A DNA stretch of 64,000 bases from Bacteroidota bacterium (lineage in GTDB: Bacteria; Bacteroidota; Bacteroidia; Chitinophagales; BACL12): NCBI GenBank assembly GCA_016715425.1, contig JADKAC010000002.1, positions 124,001 through 188,000 of the forward strand, in the 5' to 3' direction. Under the pieces are notes generated by a model. That model did not search any database, was not told where the DNA came from, and saw only the letters and a program-made list of their open reading frames with translations. Shown here one piece after another: positions 43,614 through 53,102 of the stretch. The position numbers and the translations under genes were made by a program. Each line of letters starts with the position of its first letter. The first letter of the stretch is position 1.

Positions 43614-45077
43614 TTAAAACTGAAAATAAATGAATGCTGCATTATTCACCATAGCAAACCATCCGATTAACAATAACATTCCTAAATAAAAGCTCCAACG
43701 AATTACTACAGGTTTTGAAGTTATTCTATCTTCAATAGTTTGATCTCCCTTAATATACATTTTAAAATCAACAACCAGCAATAAGGCAATAAATATCCAA
43801 CTTAATGCAAACTGAACCACGCTATCACTTCCTACTACACTATTGTGAATTAGCGATGCCGTAGTATTAGGAGAATTAAAAATACTACCGATAATAACGA
43901 ATGCTTCAGAAACATTTCTTGAGCAAAAGAATATATCGGGAATACAGGTCAGATTAAATACCCAGAACATTACTAAAAATGAAGTAAGCCATTTCAGATT
44001 AGGCCCGAGATCTAATTTAAAATTAGGAAAAAATTTATCTGTCGTTCGCCGCAAACTTAATAGCACACCATGGACGACACCGAACATAACAAAGGTCCAA
44101 TTTGCACCATGCCATAAACCCATAATAGTGAAAGTAAGCATGGTATTAAACATTAATCTTCTATAGTTTACACGACTACCACCAAGAGGGAAATACAAAT
44201 AATCCCGAATCCAGAATGATAACGTGATATGCCATCGTTGCCAAAATTCACGTATTGTTTTAGAGAAGTATGGAGTTTTAAAGTTGTCAGTGAGGTTATA
44301 GCCCATAATTCTTGCTGAGCCAATTGCAATATCACAATAACCAGAAAAATCACAATACACTTGAAAAGCAAACATCCATGTGGCAATTACCACTGCAAAG
44401 CCGCCATGTTCACCTGGGTTCTGATATACTTCTTGAACAAATATGGATAACCTGTCGGCAACTACTACTTTTTTAAAGAAGCCCCAAAGAATTCTTATTA
44501 AACCCTCTCTCGCCCTGAAATAACTAAAATCGAATTTGGTTTTTAATTGAGGCATCAAATCGTTGCTACGTTCAATAGGACCTGCAACTAATTGTGGCCA
44601 GAAGGAAACGAAGAGTGCAAAATAGCCAAAGTGTTTTTCCGGTTTAGCAGTCCCCCGATATATATCAATGGAATAACTTAAAGTTTGAAAAGTATAAAAT
44701 GAAATACCTACAGGTAAGAATAACCGAAACTCCGGAACATTGTAAAAGATATTCAGTTGATCGAAAATACCTCTCGCCGAATCATTAAAGAAGTTGAAAT
44801 ATTTAAAGAGAAGAAGAAGCCCAAGATTAGATAAAAGACTTATGAGCATATATGGCCGTCGCTGTTTCTTATCAGCGCACTGGCTCATTTTAAGCCCCGT
44901 AAAATAATCTATAGATGTAGAAACAACGATTAGGAAAGCATATTCCGGCTTCCAACACATATAGAAATAATAGCTGGCAAGCAGAGTGAATAACCATCTC
45001 CATTTAAATGGTGTGGCAAAGTATAACCCTACGACAATGGGAAGAAAAAGTAAAAAATGAAATGAATTAAATATCAT
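43614..45077 (-). CDS. MBOAT-family O-acyltransferase (AlgI-like)
   Basis: A 487-residue polytopic protein. The order of blocks is that of AlgI/DltB: LFTLLASYYFYMCWKPEYAF, LPVGISFYTFQTLSYSIDIY, FVSFWPQLVAGPIERSNDL and FREFWQRWHITLSFWI-like strings, with the catalytic-helix histidine in MGLWHGANWTFVMFG. Such enzymes pass acetyl or other acyl groups across the membrane to surface sugars. The SGNH-like neighbour is the expected extracytoplasmic partner. Gene order within the polysaccharide operon indicates O-acylation of the exported polymer. Confidence 0.92.
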   Translation of the reverse strand: MIFNSFHFLLFLPIVVGLYFATPFKWRWLFTLLASYYFYMCWKPEYAFLIVVSTSIDYFTGLKMSQCADKKQRRPYMLISLLSNLGLLLLFKYFNFFNDSARGIFDQLNIFYNVPEFRLFLPVGISFYTFQTLSYSIDIYRGTAKPEKHFGYFALFVSFWPQLVAGPIERSNDLMPQLKTKFDFSYFRAREGLIRILWGFFKKVVVADRLSIFVQEVYQNPGEHGGFAVVIATWMFAFQVYCDFSGYCDIAIGSARIMGYNLTDNFKTPYFSKTIREFWQRWHITLSFWIRDYLYFPLGGSRVNYRRLMFNTMLTFTIMGLWHGANWTFVMFGVVHGVLLSLRRTTDKFFPNFKLDLGPNLKWLTSFLVMFWVFNLTCIPDIFFCSRNVSEAFVIIGSIFNSPNTTASLIHNSVVGSDSVVQFALSWIFIALLLVVDFKMYIKGDQTIEDRITSKPVVIRWSFYLGMLLLIGWFAMVNNAAFIYFQF

Positions 45078-45105
45078 ACCCGCCTAATCTCACTTTAATT
45101 TTATC

Positions 45106-46248
45106 TCACGGAATTAAATCATTGCCATCCGGTTTAGAAATTACTTTAGATTTATTTTCAAAATCTGCAATTAACAATTGTTTTTCTTCGGCTTCCGCTA
45201 AAGTATCTTTATAATACTTTCTAATAGAAAGGAATACGACACTTAGAAACGTTCCTAGAATAATTCCTATAATTAAGAAAGTAATTTTTTGTTCTTTTTC
45301 TTTAATGGTAGCAATATTAGGAGAATCGACTACGGATATCAACGGCGTTTTATTTCGCATATCAAATTTTGCCAATTCTAATTGAGTATATATGGTGCTA
45401 TATTCAAGAGTAAGAATTTCGATATCTCTTAATAAACGACCTTGATTTAATAATCCGGCAGCCTTAACAGTAAATGCAGATTGATCCTGAGATCTGGCTA
45501 ATGCATCTTCTTTCACCTGCATCATCAAACGTACAGAATCTGCACGATCTTGAATCAAGGAAACGGTACTAATCTCATTATCTATTTGTGAATAGATATA
45601 AAATTCAGATGCATCACTTGCAAGATTATTAGCCATAATTCGGGAAAAATCTCTGTTCAAGGAAGAAAATTCTAATTGATTTAATCCTATTTCCTCGTTA
45701 AAAGTAACAGTAAGATCCGCATCTATTATTTCGTCATAAATTACACTTAATACACTATCTTCATAAATGGATAATGCATTAATATCTCCATGTATAATTT
45801 TAAAGTCGTTAATTTTTTTTCGGCTGGACCAACGTGGATACATTTCCAGATAAAAATTCACCATATAATCCACTCGTGGTGCTTCGCCCTTTAACTGCAC
45901 AGTATCCTTTAGTAACAATGCATTTTTTATTACTCTGCGAGATTGAATTAATCCAAGGAAATAATCATTGGTAAATTCAGACCCAGTGGATATTCCAATT
46001 CCAAAAGAACTGGCAAGTGATGCAAGTGAAGATGTTGAGGAACCTTCAACACCTTTCACAGAAAAATCAGAATGTGCAATATAATGTTCCGGTCGCCACA
46101 CAACATAAAATCGTAAAAGATATCCGAACACTATAGCAAATATTAGGATTACCCACCATTTTTTCAGCAGGTACTTTCTATATTCGCCCACCCGTTTAAA
46201 CAGGTCACCAATATTTATTTCATCATTATATGGACGGTCGTATTGCAT
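45106..46248 (-). CDS. Wzz-type chain-length determinant (no kinase domain)
   Basis: I use the ATG at 46248 (380 residues, MQYDRPYNDEINIGDLFKRV). The open frame begins 21 codons earlier, inside the wza-like gene. Two transmembrane helices (LKKWWVILIFAIVFGYLLRF, and FLIIGIILGTFLSVVFLSI near the C-terminus) enclose a periplasmic helical domain, the Wzz/PCP plan. There is no C-terminal tyrosine kinase domain, so regulation by phosphorylation, as in Wzc, must use a separate protein or none. Near the second helix the sequence has DSPNIATIKEKEQK, similar to the usual proline-rich motif. Confidence 0.85.
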   Translation of the reverse strand: MQYDRPYNDEINIGDLFKRVGEYRKYLLKKWWVILIFAIVFGYLLRFYVVWRPEHYIAHSDFSVKGVEGSSTSSLASLASSFGIGISTGSEFTNDYFLGLIQSRRVIKNALLLKDTVQLKGEAPRVDYMVNFYLEMYPRWSSRKKINDFKIIHGDINALSIYEDSVLSVIYDEIIDADLTVTFNEEIGLNQLEFSSLNRDFSRIMANNLASDASEFYIYSQIDNEISTVSLIQDRADSVRLMMQVKEDALARSQDQSAFTVKAAGLLNQGRLLRDIEILTLEYSTIYTQLELAKFDMRNKTPLISVVDSPNIATIKEKEQKITFLIIGIILGTFLSVVFLSIRKYYKDTLAEAEEKQLLIADFENKSKVISKPDGNDLIP

Positions 46249-46270
46249 ATCTGTGTTTATGATCTGATGA

Positions 46271-48706
46271 TTATCGGTTGGTGTTTTCAACCAGAATAAA
46301 AATGGTTGCAAATGTCAACACGGATGCACTCATAGTGGTAGCAAACACATTCCAGTCGAATGGTTCCTTTTCAACATCCTCTACCTTCTCAATCTTCTTC
46401 GGCTTATATGGTACCACTACTTCCGATCCTTTCACTTTTACTTTTGGATAGAAATGAATAACCCAAAGTATATTCACCGTGCGTTTTACCAAACCATTAG
46501 GTTGTACTACATAAGTGCGGCTACGACGTGCATCATCATGAAAACTACGTCCGTATTTTTTGATATAAAATTTTGCAGATTTTGAGCCATCAAAAGGTAC
46601 GTAAACTTCAGTTTTAATAGTATCTTCAAAAGGAAAATCTATAGCGCCACTCAAGGAAACTAATTCGCCTAAGCGTGGTACTGAAATAATATCATTTTCT
46701 TTAAGGATATAATTAAATTTCGAATTTGGACTTTTAACTGCTTTATCAAGAAATAACATCGTTAAATTCCCATTACCTCTTTTTATAGTAGCGCCTTCCG
46801 GATATGCATAGCTGGTAAATCCTCCTGCTCTTGCAATAATTTCTGCCACAGTTTCTGTTTTGGAAAGCATGGTATAAACGCCGGGATATACTACTTCACC
46901 TTCAAGAGTTACATTTTTCTGAAATTCAAAATCCGGAATTGTTCTTACAAAAACGATATCATAAGGTTGGAGTTCAAAATTTTCAGAGCCATCTATCATC
47001 TCCAGAGATTTGTCCACATCAATAGTTTCAATTACTACTCGTGTTGGTTCGTTTACATTTTTAGCTTCATTAAAATTAAGAATGCGGGCAATTTCAATTT
47101 TACTGTTCGCAGCATCTACATTTAAACCACCTGCATAGTAGAGCAGATCTTTTAATTTCATAGATTCATAGTAAGGAAATTCGCCCGGAGTTTTTACAGC
47201 ACCTTCAACTTTAACTGTAAATGTTTGACGGAATTTATCTTTTGTAAAAATCTCTACCTGATCAAATTTTGTTAATTCAAAATTGAACGCTGATGAAGGA
47301 TTATTCATTACATCCTGCAAATTGAAAGGGATATAAACAGAATTCATTTGCTCATCCTTTCTGATTAGATAAGCCTTATTCATATATGCTTCATATTTCA
47401 CTCCCTGTGCCTTTTCAATTAAGTTGGATATACGCAACCCTTCACTTAATTCATAAGTACCCGGAAATTTAACTGCCCCAATAATTGTTACAACATTTTC
47501 TACTGTTTCGGGAATTTTTACAAATGTTATTTTATCGCCATTAAATAAAACAAAATCACCTCCTGAAGCTTTAATGCTATCATAATTAATATCTACTATT
47601 ACATTTTCATTGTTTATATATCTGCTAACAGTTACAATATTGGTATAGGCTGTTGATTTTAAACCGCCGGCATATTTGAGTAATTGTTCAAGATTTTCAC
47701 CTTCTATTAATTCATACTTAAAGGCTCTGTTTACTTCACCGGCAACTTCTACAACACGACCGATAGGCGGCACTACTATATAATCGTTATCCTGCAAGTA
47801 AGTATCATCTGAGTAACCTGGATTAGTAAGAAACTGATATACATCCAATGTTTTTACAACCTGATTATTTCTCTTTACATAAATATTTCTTATAGACCCA
47901 ATATCATTGGGTCCACCTGCTGCAACTAATGCGTTAAATGGCGTATTAATAGAAGCGATATTATAAGAACCCGGTGAAACAACTTCACCCACAATATTCA
48001 CTTTAATTGTTTTTGAATACGTTAGTGACACATCGAAATTTGCGCCATTAAGATTTATATAAGTACCGAATTTTTGTTTTAATAATTGTTTAGTAGCTGC
48101 ATAGGTTAAACCTTGTAAATAAATTCTACCTACTCCAAACGGATTAATATATCCATCATCGCTAACTGTAAAGTTTTCATTATAACTAGAAACGCCACCC
48201 CAAACAGAAACTGCAATCTGGTCGCCGGGGCCCATTATATAATTATTATTCGGTTTTGAGTTAGGAACTCTTTCATATAATGAAATAGTGGAATTTCTAA
48301 AAATCCCTTGTCCATATATTACAGCGGCAACATTGGGTGTTTCGTCTATAGTCGTCGCTTGCGTTGCATTCACAGCAGGAGTTGTGGTATCTGATAGTTG
48401 TTCAGTAGCAGCTGCAATATTTTGTGCTTGGGTATCACCTATCTGATCAAAAGTTGTAGCGGTTGTTGCTGTACTCGATTCACCCATAGCAGCAAGAATG
48501 GCTGTGATTTCAGAATCATTAAATCCCATCGCTTTTAATGAACTTTCTGAAACCATTGATGGATTTATGGCTGATGGTGATAACCCGCTAGCACCCTGGG
48601 TGCTATAAGGATCGGTATTAATCAAACCGGTATTCGCTTGTCCGAAAATGTTGTTTGAAAATGCAAGGATTAAAAGTAAGAGGGAAATCGAAGAGAATTT
48701 CTTCAT
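46271..48706 (-). CDS. Polysaccharide export protein, Wza-like with multiple SLBB domains
   Basis: An 811-residue exported protein. It has a signal peptide (residues 1-22, no lipobox Cys) and a low-complexity Thr/Ser stretch (about 70-120). The Poly_export domain has NYIMGPGDQIAVSVWGG, and at least five SLBB-type repeats follow (GEVVSPGSYN, GEVNRAFKYE, GAVKFPGTYE, GAVKTPGEFP, GEVVYPGVYT). A C-terminal membrane helix comes last (FATTMSASVLTFATIFILV). Wza of Escherichia coli is 379 aa with an amphipathic C-terminal helix, so this is a large form built by SLBB expansion. It is the first gene of the polysaccharide operon. Confidence 0.9.
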   Translation of the reverse strand: MKKFSSISLLLLILAFSNNIFGQANTGLINTDPYSTQGASGLSPSAINPSMVSESSLKAMGFNDSEITAILAAMGESSTATTATTFDQIGDTQAQNIAAATEQLSDTTTPAVNATQATTIDETPNVAAVIYGQGIFRNSTISLYERVPNSKPNNNYIMGPGDQIAVSVWGGVSSYNENFTVSDDGYINPFGVGRIYLQGLTYAATKQLLKQKFGTYINLNGANFDVSLTYSKTIKVNIVGEVVSPGSYNIASINTPFNALVAAGGPNDIGSIRNIYVKRNNQVVKTLDVYQFLTNPGYSDDTYLQDNDYIVVPPIGRVVEVAGEVNRAFKYELIEGENLEQLLKYAGGLKSTAYTNIVTVSRYINNENVIVDINYDSIKASGGDFVLFNGDKITFVKIPETVENVVTIIGAVKFPGTYELSEGLRISNLIEKAQGVKYEAYMNKAYLIRKDEQMNSVYIPFNLQDVMNNPSSAFNFELTKFDQVEIFTKDKFRQTFTVKVEGAVKTPGEFPYYESMKLKDLLYYAGGLNVDAANSKIEIARILNFNEAKNVNEPTRVVIETIDVDKSLEMIDGSENFELQPYDIVFVRTIPDFEFQKNVTLEGEVVYPGVYTMLSKTETVAEIIARAGGFTSYAYPEGATIKRGNGNLTMLFLDKAVKSPNSKFNYILKENDIISVPRLGELVSLSGAIDFPFEDTIKTEVYVPFDGSKSAKFYIKKYGRSFHDDARRSRTYVVQPNGLVKRTVNILWVIHFYPKVKVKGSEVVVPYKPKKIEKVEDVEKEPFDWNVFATTMSASVLTFATIFILVENTNR

Positions 48707-48726
48707 AGTAGTCGTAAAATTTCGTG

Positions 48727-48734
48727 CAAAGATA
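48727..48734 (-). promoter_or_regulatory. Bacteroidota -7 box (TATCTTTG) for the polysaccharide operon
   Basis: Minus-strand TATCTTTG, 20 bp upstream of the wza-like gene, the first of the leftward genes. Probably the main promoter of the 15-kb locus. Confidence 0.5.
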
Positions 48735-48944
48735 AAAGGAATGACATATTATTATGGAAAATAAAATTTAGTACTAAAAACTTGTTAATTTATTTTTCAA
48801 ATCCCATTCAAGACGCTCATAAAAAGTGCTTAGTTGCACAAATTAACTTATTTATAAAATGAAACAGAAGATAACATTATATAACCTAAAATTAGAGGAG
48901 ACAACTATTAAAAAAATCGTTTATCAAGAATTGTAAATCAGTTA

Positions 48945-51017
48945 TCAGCTCACAATAGCGCCATCTTGGTCTAGGTCGGTAGCTTGTACAAAATAAAGCT
49001 TGCCTTCTTTATCTTTAGCCATCAATATCATTCCATTACTTTCCACTCCCCGCATTGAGCGAGGTGCGAGATTTACCAGAACAACTACTTTGGCTCCTAT
49101 TATTGATTCCGGCGTAAAATGTTTGGCAATGCCAGAAGCGATTGTACACTTCTCAAAACCGAGATCAACGGTAAGATTTAAAAGTTTATCAGCTTTGGGA
49201 ATTGCCTCAGCATGAATAATTGTACCGGTACGCAAATCAAGTTTTGCAAAATCATCAAACGCTATTGTTGGTTTTAAATTCGTTTCTTCTTTTATCACTT
49301 CAGAAATTATGCTTGTTGTTTTCCCCTTTTGTAATGCCTCAATTTTAGCAATAATTTCTGCCTCATCAATTTTATTAAAAAAATGAACAGGTTCACTAAC
49401 TCTATTTCCGGTTACTAATTGAATATTATTAAACTGAAAAGAAAGTGACTCTTCGTTTACGGATAAAGTGTTATAAATTTTTGTAGCGGTAAACGGAAGA
49501 AATGGCTCGCATAACACCGCAATATCAATTAAAGATTCAAGACATATTCGCAACACACCAGCGCAGGTATCAGGATCCTGTTTAAATATTTTCCACGGTT
49601 CATAATCCGTAAGCAATTTATTTCCTGTACGCACCACATCCATCATTGCCGCCATTGCATCACGAAATCTATAGGATTCTATAGCGGGTTTATAATTCTT
49701 TTCGATTAATCTATTTATTGTAGAATAGTAATTCTGAATATATTCTTCTTGCAAAAATTCTTTATTAATCTCCGGCACTTTCCCATCAAAAAATTTATGC
49801 GTAAGTACTAACACTCGGTTAATGAAATTGCCAAGTATTGCAACCAATTCATTATTATTCTTGGCTTGATAATCTTTCCATGAAAATTCACTGTCTTTTG
49901 TTTCCGGAAGATTACTACTTAAAACATATCGCAATACATCTTCTTTACCGGGATTATCATTTAAAAAAGTATGCACTTGTACTGACCAGTTTCGGGAAGT
50001 ACTCATCTTATCACCTTCCAAATTCATAAATTCATTTGCCGGCACATTAGTAGGTAATATAAATCCCCCATGTGATTTTAGTATTACCGGAAATATTAAA
50101 CAATGAAAAACGATGTTATCCTTACCGATAAAATGTACCAGCTTAGTGGTTTCATCTTTCCAGTATGGCTCCCAATTTTTATTATGATCTTTTGCCCATT
50201 GCTTGGTGGCACTTATATAACCGATAGGCGCATCTAACCAAACATATAATACTTTTCCATCTGCTCCGGGCAACGGTACTTTCACACCCCAATCCAAATC
50301 TCTTGTAATAGGACGAGGATGTAATCCATCATCCAGCCAGGATTTACATTGGCCTAACACATTGCGCTTCCATTCTTCTTTTCTGCCTTCACCCTGTACA
50401 ATCCAGTCTGTTAACCACTGCTGATAATTATTTAAAGGCAAATACCAATGTTTGGTTTTCTTTTTCGATGGTTTCTCACCACTTAAAGTAGAGACAGGAT
50501 TAATTAGATCATCTGCATTTAAAGAGGTACCGCATTTCTCGCATTGATCACCATACGCATTTGGGTTAGCACAATTCGGACAGGTTCCCTGAATATATCT
50601 GTCGGCTAAAAACTGGTGAAATTTTTCGTCGTAATACTGTTCACTTTCTTTTTCTTCGAATACACCTTTGTTATATAATTCAAGAAAAAAATCAGAAGAT
50701 GTTTGATGATGCAATTCAGAAGAAGTACGATGATAGATATCGAAACTGATTCCTAAATCTTCGAATGCTTTTTTATTTATTGTATGATATTTATCAATAA
50801 TTTCTTTTGGAGTGATCCCTTCTTTTTTTGCCTGAATAGTAATTGCAACCCCATGTTCATCGCTGCCACAAACAAAAACCACATCTTGCTTTCTTCGGCG
50901 CAAATATCTCACATAAATATCTGCAGGTAAATATGCGCCTGCAATATGCCCAACATGTAAAGGACCATTTGCATAAGGAAGGGCGGAAGTGATAAGGTAT
51001 CTTTGTGGTTGTGTCAT
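48945..51017 (-). CDS. metG: Methionyl-tRNA synthetase with C-terminal tRNA-binding domain
   Basis: Class I synthetase. I place the start at the ATG at 51017 (MTQPQRYLITSALPYANG; 690 aa), not at the longer frame start. The HIGH motif appears as PLHVGHIAGAY and KMSKS as GDKMSTSRNW, and a zinc knuckle (CPNCANPNAYGDQCEKCGTS) lies in the connective domain. The last 110 residues form a Trbp111/EMAPII-like OB fold (DLRTGTIIHAEAIPKADKLL), which mediates dimerisation and tRNA binding. It is divergent from the LD-carboxypeptidase gene. Confidence 0.97.
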   Translation of the reverse strand: MTQPQRYLITSALPYANGPLHVGHIAGAYLPADIYVRYLRRRKQDVVFVCGSDEHGVAITIQAKKEGITPKEIIDKYHTINKKAFEDLGISFDIYHRTSSELHHQTSSDFFLELYNKGVFEEKESEQYYDEKFHQFLADRYIQGTCPNCANPNAYGDQCEKCGTSLNADDLINPVSTLSGEKPSKKKTKHWYLPLNNYQQWLTDWIVQGEGRKEEWKRNVLGQCKSWLDDGLHPRPITRDLDWGVKVPLPGADGKVLYVWLDAPIGYISATKQWAKDHNKNWEPYWKDETTKLVHFIGKDNIVFHCLIFPVILKSHGGFILPTNVPANEFMNLEGDKMSTSRNWSVQVHTFLNDNPGKEDVLRYVLSSNLPETKDSEFSWKDYQAKNNNELVAILGNFINRVLVLTHKFFDGKVPEINKEFLQEEYIQNYYSTINRLIEKNYKPAIESYRFRDAMAAMMDVVRTGNKLLTDYEPWKIFKQDPDTCAGVLRICLESLIDIAVLCEPFLPFTATKIYNTLSVNEESLSFQFNNIQLVTGNRVSEPVHFFNKIDEAEIIAKIEALQKGKTTSIISEVIKEETNLKPTIAFDDFAKLDLRTGTIIHAEAIPKADKLLNLTVDLGFEKCTIASGIAKHFTPESIIGAKVVVLVNLAPRSMRGVESNGMILMAKDKEGKLYFVQATDLDQDGAIVS

Positions 51018-51028
51018 AAAATGAGTGG

Positions 51029-51036
51029 CAAATTTA
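51029..51036 (-). promoter_or_regulatory. Possible -7 box (TAAATTTG) for metG
   Basis: Minus-strand TAAATTTG fits TAnnTTTG, 11 bp before the chosen metG start. AT-rich context makes a chance match possible. Confidence 0.35.
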
Positions 51037-51058
51037 CAAAAGCAAAAACGATTCACTT

Positions 51059-51955
51059 ATGCATATTCCTCCGTTACAAGCAGGAGATAAAGTTGCAATA
51101 ATTAGTACAGCGAGATTAATTTCTTTTTCTGAGATTGAAGTTGCTGTAAAAAAAATAAAAGAACATAATTATATACCAATTATAGGCAATACGATTGATG
51201 CAAACTATTTAGTATTTGCGGGAGATGATTTAATGCGTGCTCAGGAATTTCAAAAATTTTTAGATAATCCCGATATTAAAGCGATTCTATTTGCCCGTGG
51301 TGGATATGGAACAATAAGAATTTTGGATAAAATTGATTTCAGCAAATTTTTATTACATCCCAAATGGTTATGCGGCTTTAGCGATATCACTCTACTACAC
51401 TCTCATATAAATGATAAACTTGCTGTGCCAACGGTGCATAGTGCCATGCCTTTTAATTTCCCAACTACTGATAAAATTTCTATTGATTCACTCTTTGATA
51501 TTTTAAGTGGTATTCTTCCCAATTATTTCTGTGATACCTCAGAATTTAACATACATGGAATTGCAGAGGGGGAAATAATTGGTGGAAATTTATCTATACT
51601 CTATAGCTTGCTTGGAACACGATTTGGCTTTAACTCAGCAGGTAAAATACTATTTATTGAAGAAGTGGATGAATATCTGTATCATGTGGACAGAATGCTG
51701 ATAAGTTTAAAACTTGCGGGTAAACTTCAACATTTAAAAGGATTAGTTGTAGGTGGTTTTACACAAATGAAAGACAACAAAGTATCCTTTGGGTTGTCGG
51801 TAAATGAAATTATTTTAGAACACGTAAAAGAATATAAATATCCGGTGGTATTTAATTTTCCTGCAGGACATTCCAAAATAAATAGGGCAATGATTTTGGG
51901 TAAAAAAATTAAATTAATTTCTGATAAGTCTGGCTCAACGATGCAATATATTTAA
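51059..51955 (+). CDS. Muramoyltetrapeptide LD-carboxypeptidase (S66 family, LdcA/MccF-like)
   Basis: A 298-residue serine peptidase. It opens with PPLQAGDKVAIISTARLI, followed by ILFARGGYGTIRILDKIDF. The nucleophile-serine motif is CGFSDITLLHSHI, and the Glu and His of the triad lie in LFIEEVDEYLYHVDRML and FPAGHSKINRAMILG. It removes the terminal D-Ala of murein tetrapeptides during recycling; MccF relatives instead cleave microcin C7 adducts. There is no signal peptide, consistent with the cytoplasmic enzyme. It ends 4 bp inside the convergent rhodanese gene. Confidence 0.93.
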   Translation: MHIPPLQAGDKVAIISTARLISFSEIEVAVKKIKEHNYIPIIGNTIDANYLVFAGDDLMRAQEFQKFLDNPDIKAILFARGGYGTIRILDKIDFSKFLLHPKWLCGFSDITLLHSHINDKLAVPTVHSAMPFNFPTTDKISIDSLFDILSGILPNYFCDTSEFNIHGIAEGEIIGGNLSILYSLLGTRFGFNSAGKILFIEEVDEYLYHVDRMLISLKLAGKLQHLKGLVVGGFTQMKDNKVSFGLSVNEIILEHVKEYKYPVVFNFPAGHSKINRAMILGKKIKLISDKSGSTMQYI

Positions 51956-52233
51956 TCGCCAATTCCACCTGTAAGATTATAGAGATTTGTGTATTGTTCC
52001 ATTTGCTTTAACCGTTGGATTGCAAGTTGACTTCGAATCCCCTTCCTGCAATAAAATATCACGGGAATATCTTTTGGGATTTTATTTTTTTCTAAAACTA
52101 TTTCACCAAGTGGAATTAAAACCCCACCAATATTTTTTTTTTCATGCTCTTCTTCTTCCCGAACATCCACTAAAAAAAATTTCCTATTTTCTGTTTTCCA
52201 TTTTTCGAATTCTGCAATTGATAATTGAAACAT
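51952..52233 (-). CDS. Rhodanese-like domain protein
   Basis: A 93-residue single rhodanese domain. It has LVDVREEEEHEKKNIGGVLI and the active-site loop CRKGIRSQ, with the catalytic Cys near residue 66 (YCRKG). Such proteins carry persulfide sulfur, as in GlpE or PspE. There is no signal peptide. It ends with LTGGIGD, shorter than usual (most have GGWxxW), so the last helix is minimal. Confidence 0.9.
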   Translation of the reverse strand: MFQLSIAEFEKWKTENRKFFLVDVREEEEHEKKNIGGVLIPLGEIVLEKNKIPKDIPVIFYCRKGIRSQLAIQRLKQMEQYTNLYNLTGGIGD

Positions 52234-52247
52234 TTAATAACTAAATT

Positions 52248-53102
52248 CTATTTTGAAACTTTGCTTGTGAAAGGATATTTTGTACCTGCATACGATTTTA
52301 AATCGCAGGTTATTCTACCAACTGATAATTCAGATTCGATACGCACCGGAATACGATTGGCATCATCGGTAAACCAAATTGTCATACCCTCTCCTTTCTT
52401 AAAAATATCTCCTTCTACTAATAGTGGTTTTACTTTCATGCAATTAAAAGTTCCTAGTTTGGTTTTATATTGCTCCTTGCCTTCATATCGTATATATAAA
52501 TTATATACTGTATCATCCACAGCCATCGTTACCGGAATTTTATCTCCGGGTTTATAAAGGTCAAAATTTAAAGTGCGTGCCCAATAAAAAGAAGACAGTA
52601 AGTCAACAGCACAAGGCTCCACATTTTTAATTGTTTTTGTATTTGTCTTACCATTTTTCCTGTCTTCAAAAGATATAATAGTATTTGTTTGACGGTTCCA
52701 TTCATAAGATCTAAAAAAAGAATAACCTCCTTCATTTATATCTCTCAAAAATTTTTCACTTTTTAAAGATTCTGGCTGCATCCAAGTTTCCATTTTATCC
52801 CGCACTTTAAAAAACCAATCGAACGAACCATAAGAAACCGCTTCCATTATAGCATGATACATTTTCTTATTATTCAAATTCGCATCTTGTAATTTAAAAT
52901 AAACTTCACCAGCTCCAATCCACATTGGGCCTGCATTATAAAACACTTTGTAAGTTAATGATTCACCGGATTGAAATGAAGTAGTTTCGATAGAACAATT
53001 ATTTGAATCATCTTGCTGAACAATAGATGTATCTAATGCAGAAATACCTACTGTAGCAAAAGCAACAATTGTGATGAAAGCAAGTATTTTTTTTCTATTC
53101 AT
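52248..53102 (-). CDS. DUF3108-domain exported protein
   Basis: A 284-residue protein with an N-terminal signal (KKILAFITIVAFATVGISAL). The DUF3108 pattern begins at about residue 47 (FQSGESLTYKVFYNAGPMWI). It continues with AVDLLSSFYWARTLNF and IPVTMAVDDTVYNLYIRYEG, and ends with the conserved WFTDDANRIPVRIESELSVG. DUF3108 folds as a beta-rich lipocalin-like domain found in periplasmic proteins, with function unclear. It overlaps the upstream membrane-protein gene by 8 bp. Confidence 0.85.
   Translation of the reverse strand: MNRKKILAFITIVAFATVGISALDTSIVQQDDSNNCSIETTSFQSGESLTYKVFYNAGPMWIGAGEVYFKLQDANLNNKKMYHAIMEAVSYGSFDWFFKVRDKMETWMQPESLKSEKFLRDINEGGYSFFRSYEWNRQTNTIISFEDRKNGKTNTKTIKNVEPCAVDLLSSFYWARTLNFDLYKPGDKIPVTMAVDDTVYNLYIRYEGKEQYKTKLGTFNCMKVKPLLVEGDIFKKGEGMTIWFTDDANRIPVRIESELSVGRITCDLKSYAGTKYPFTSKVSK

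Noticed and set aside
44168..44386. 72-codon open frame in an alternative frame of the MBOAT gene
   Set aside because: The MBOAT frame is intact and conserved here, so this is a shadow frame.
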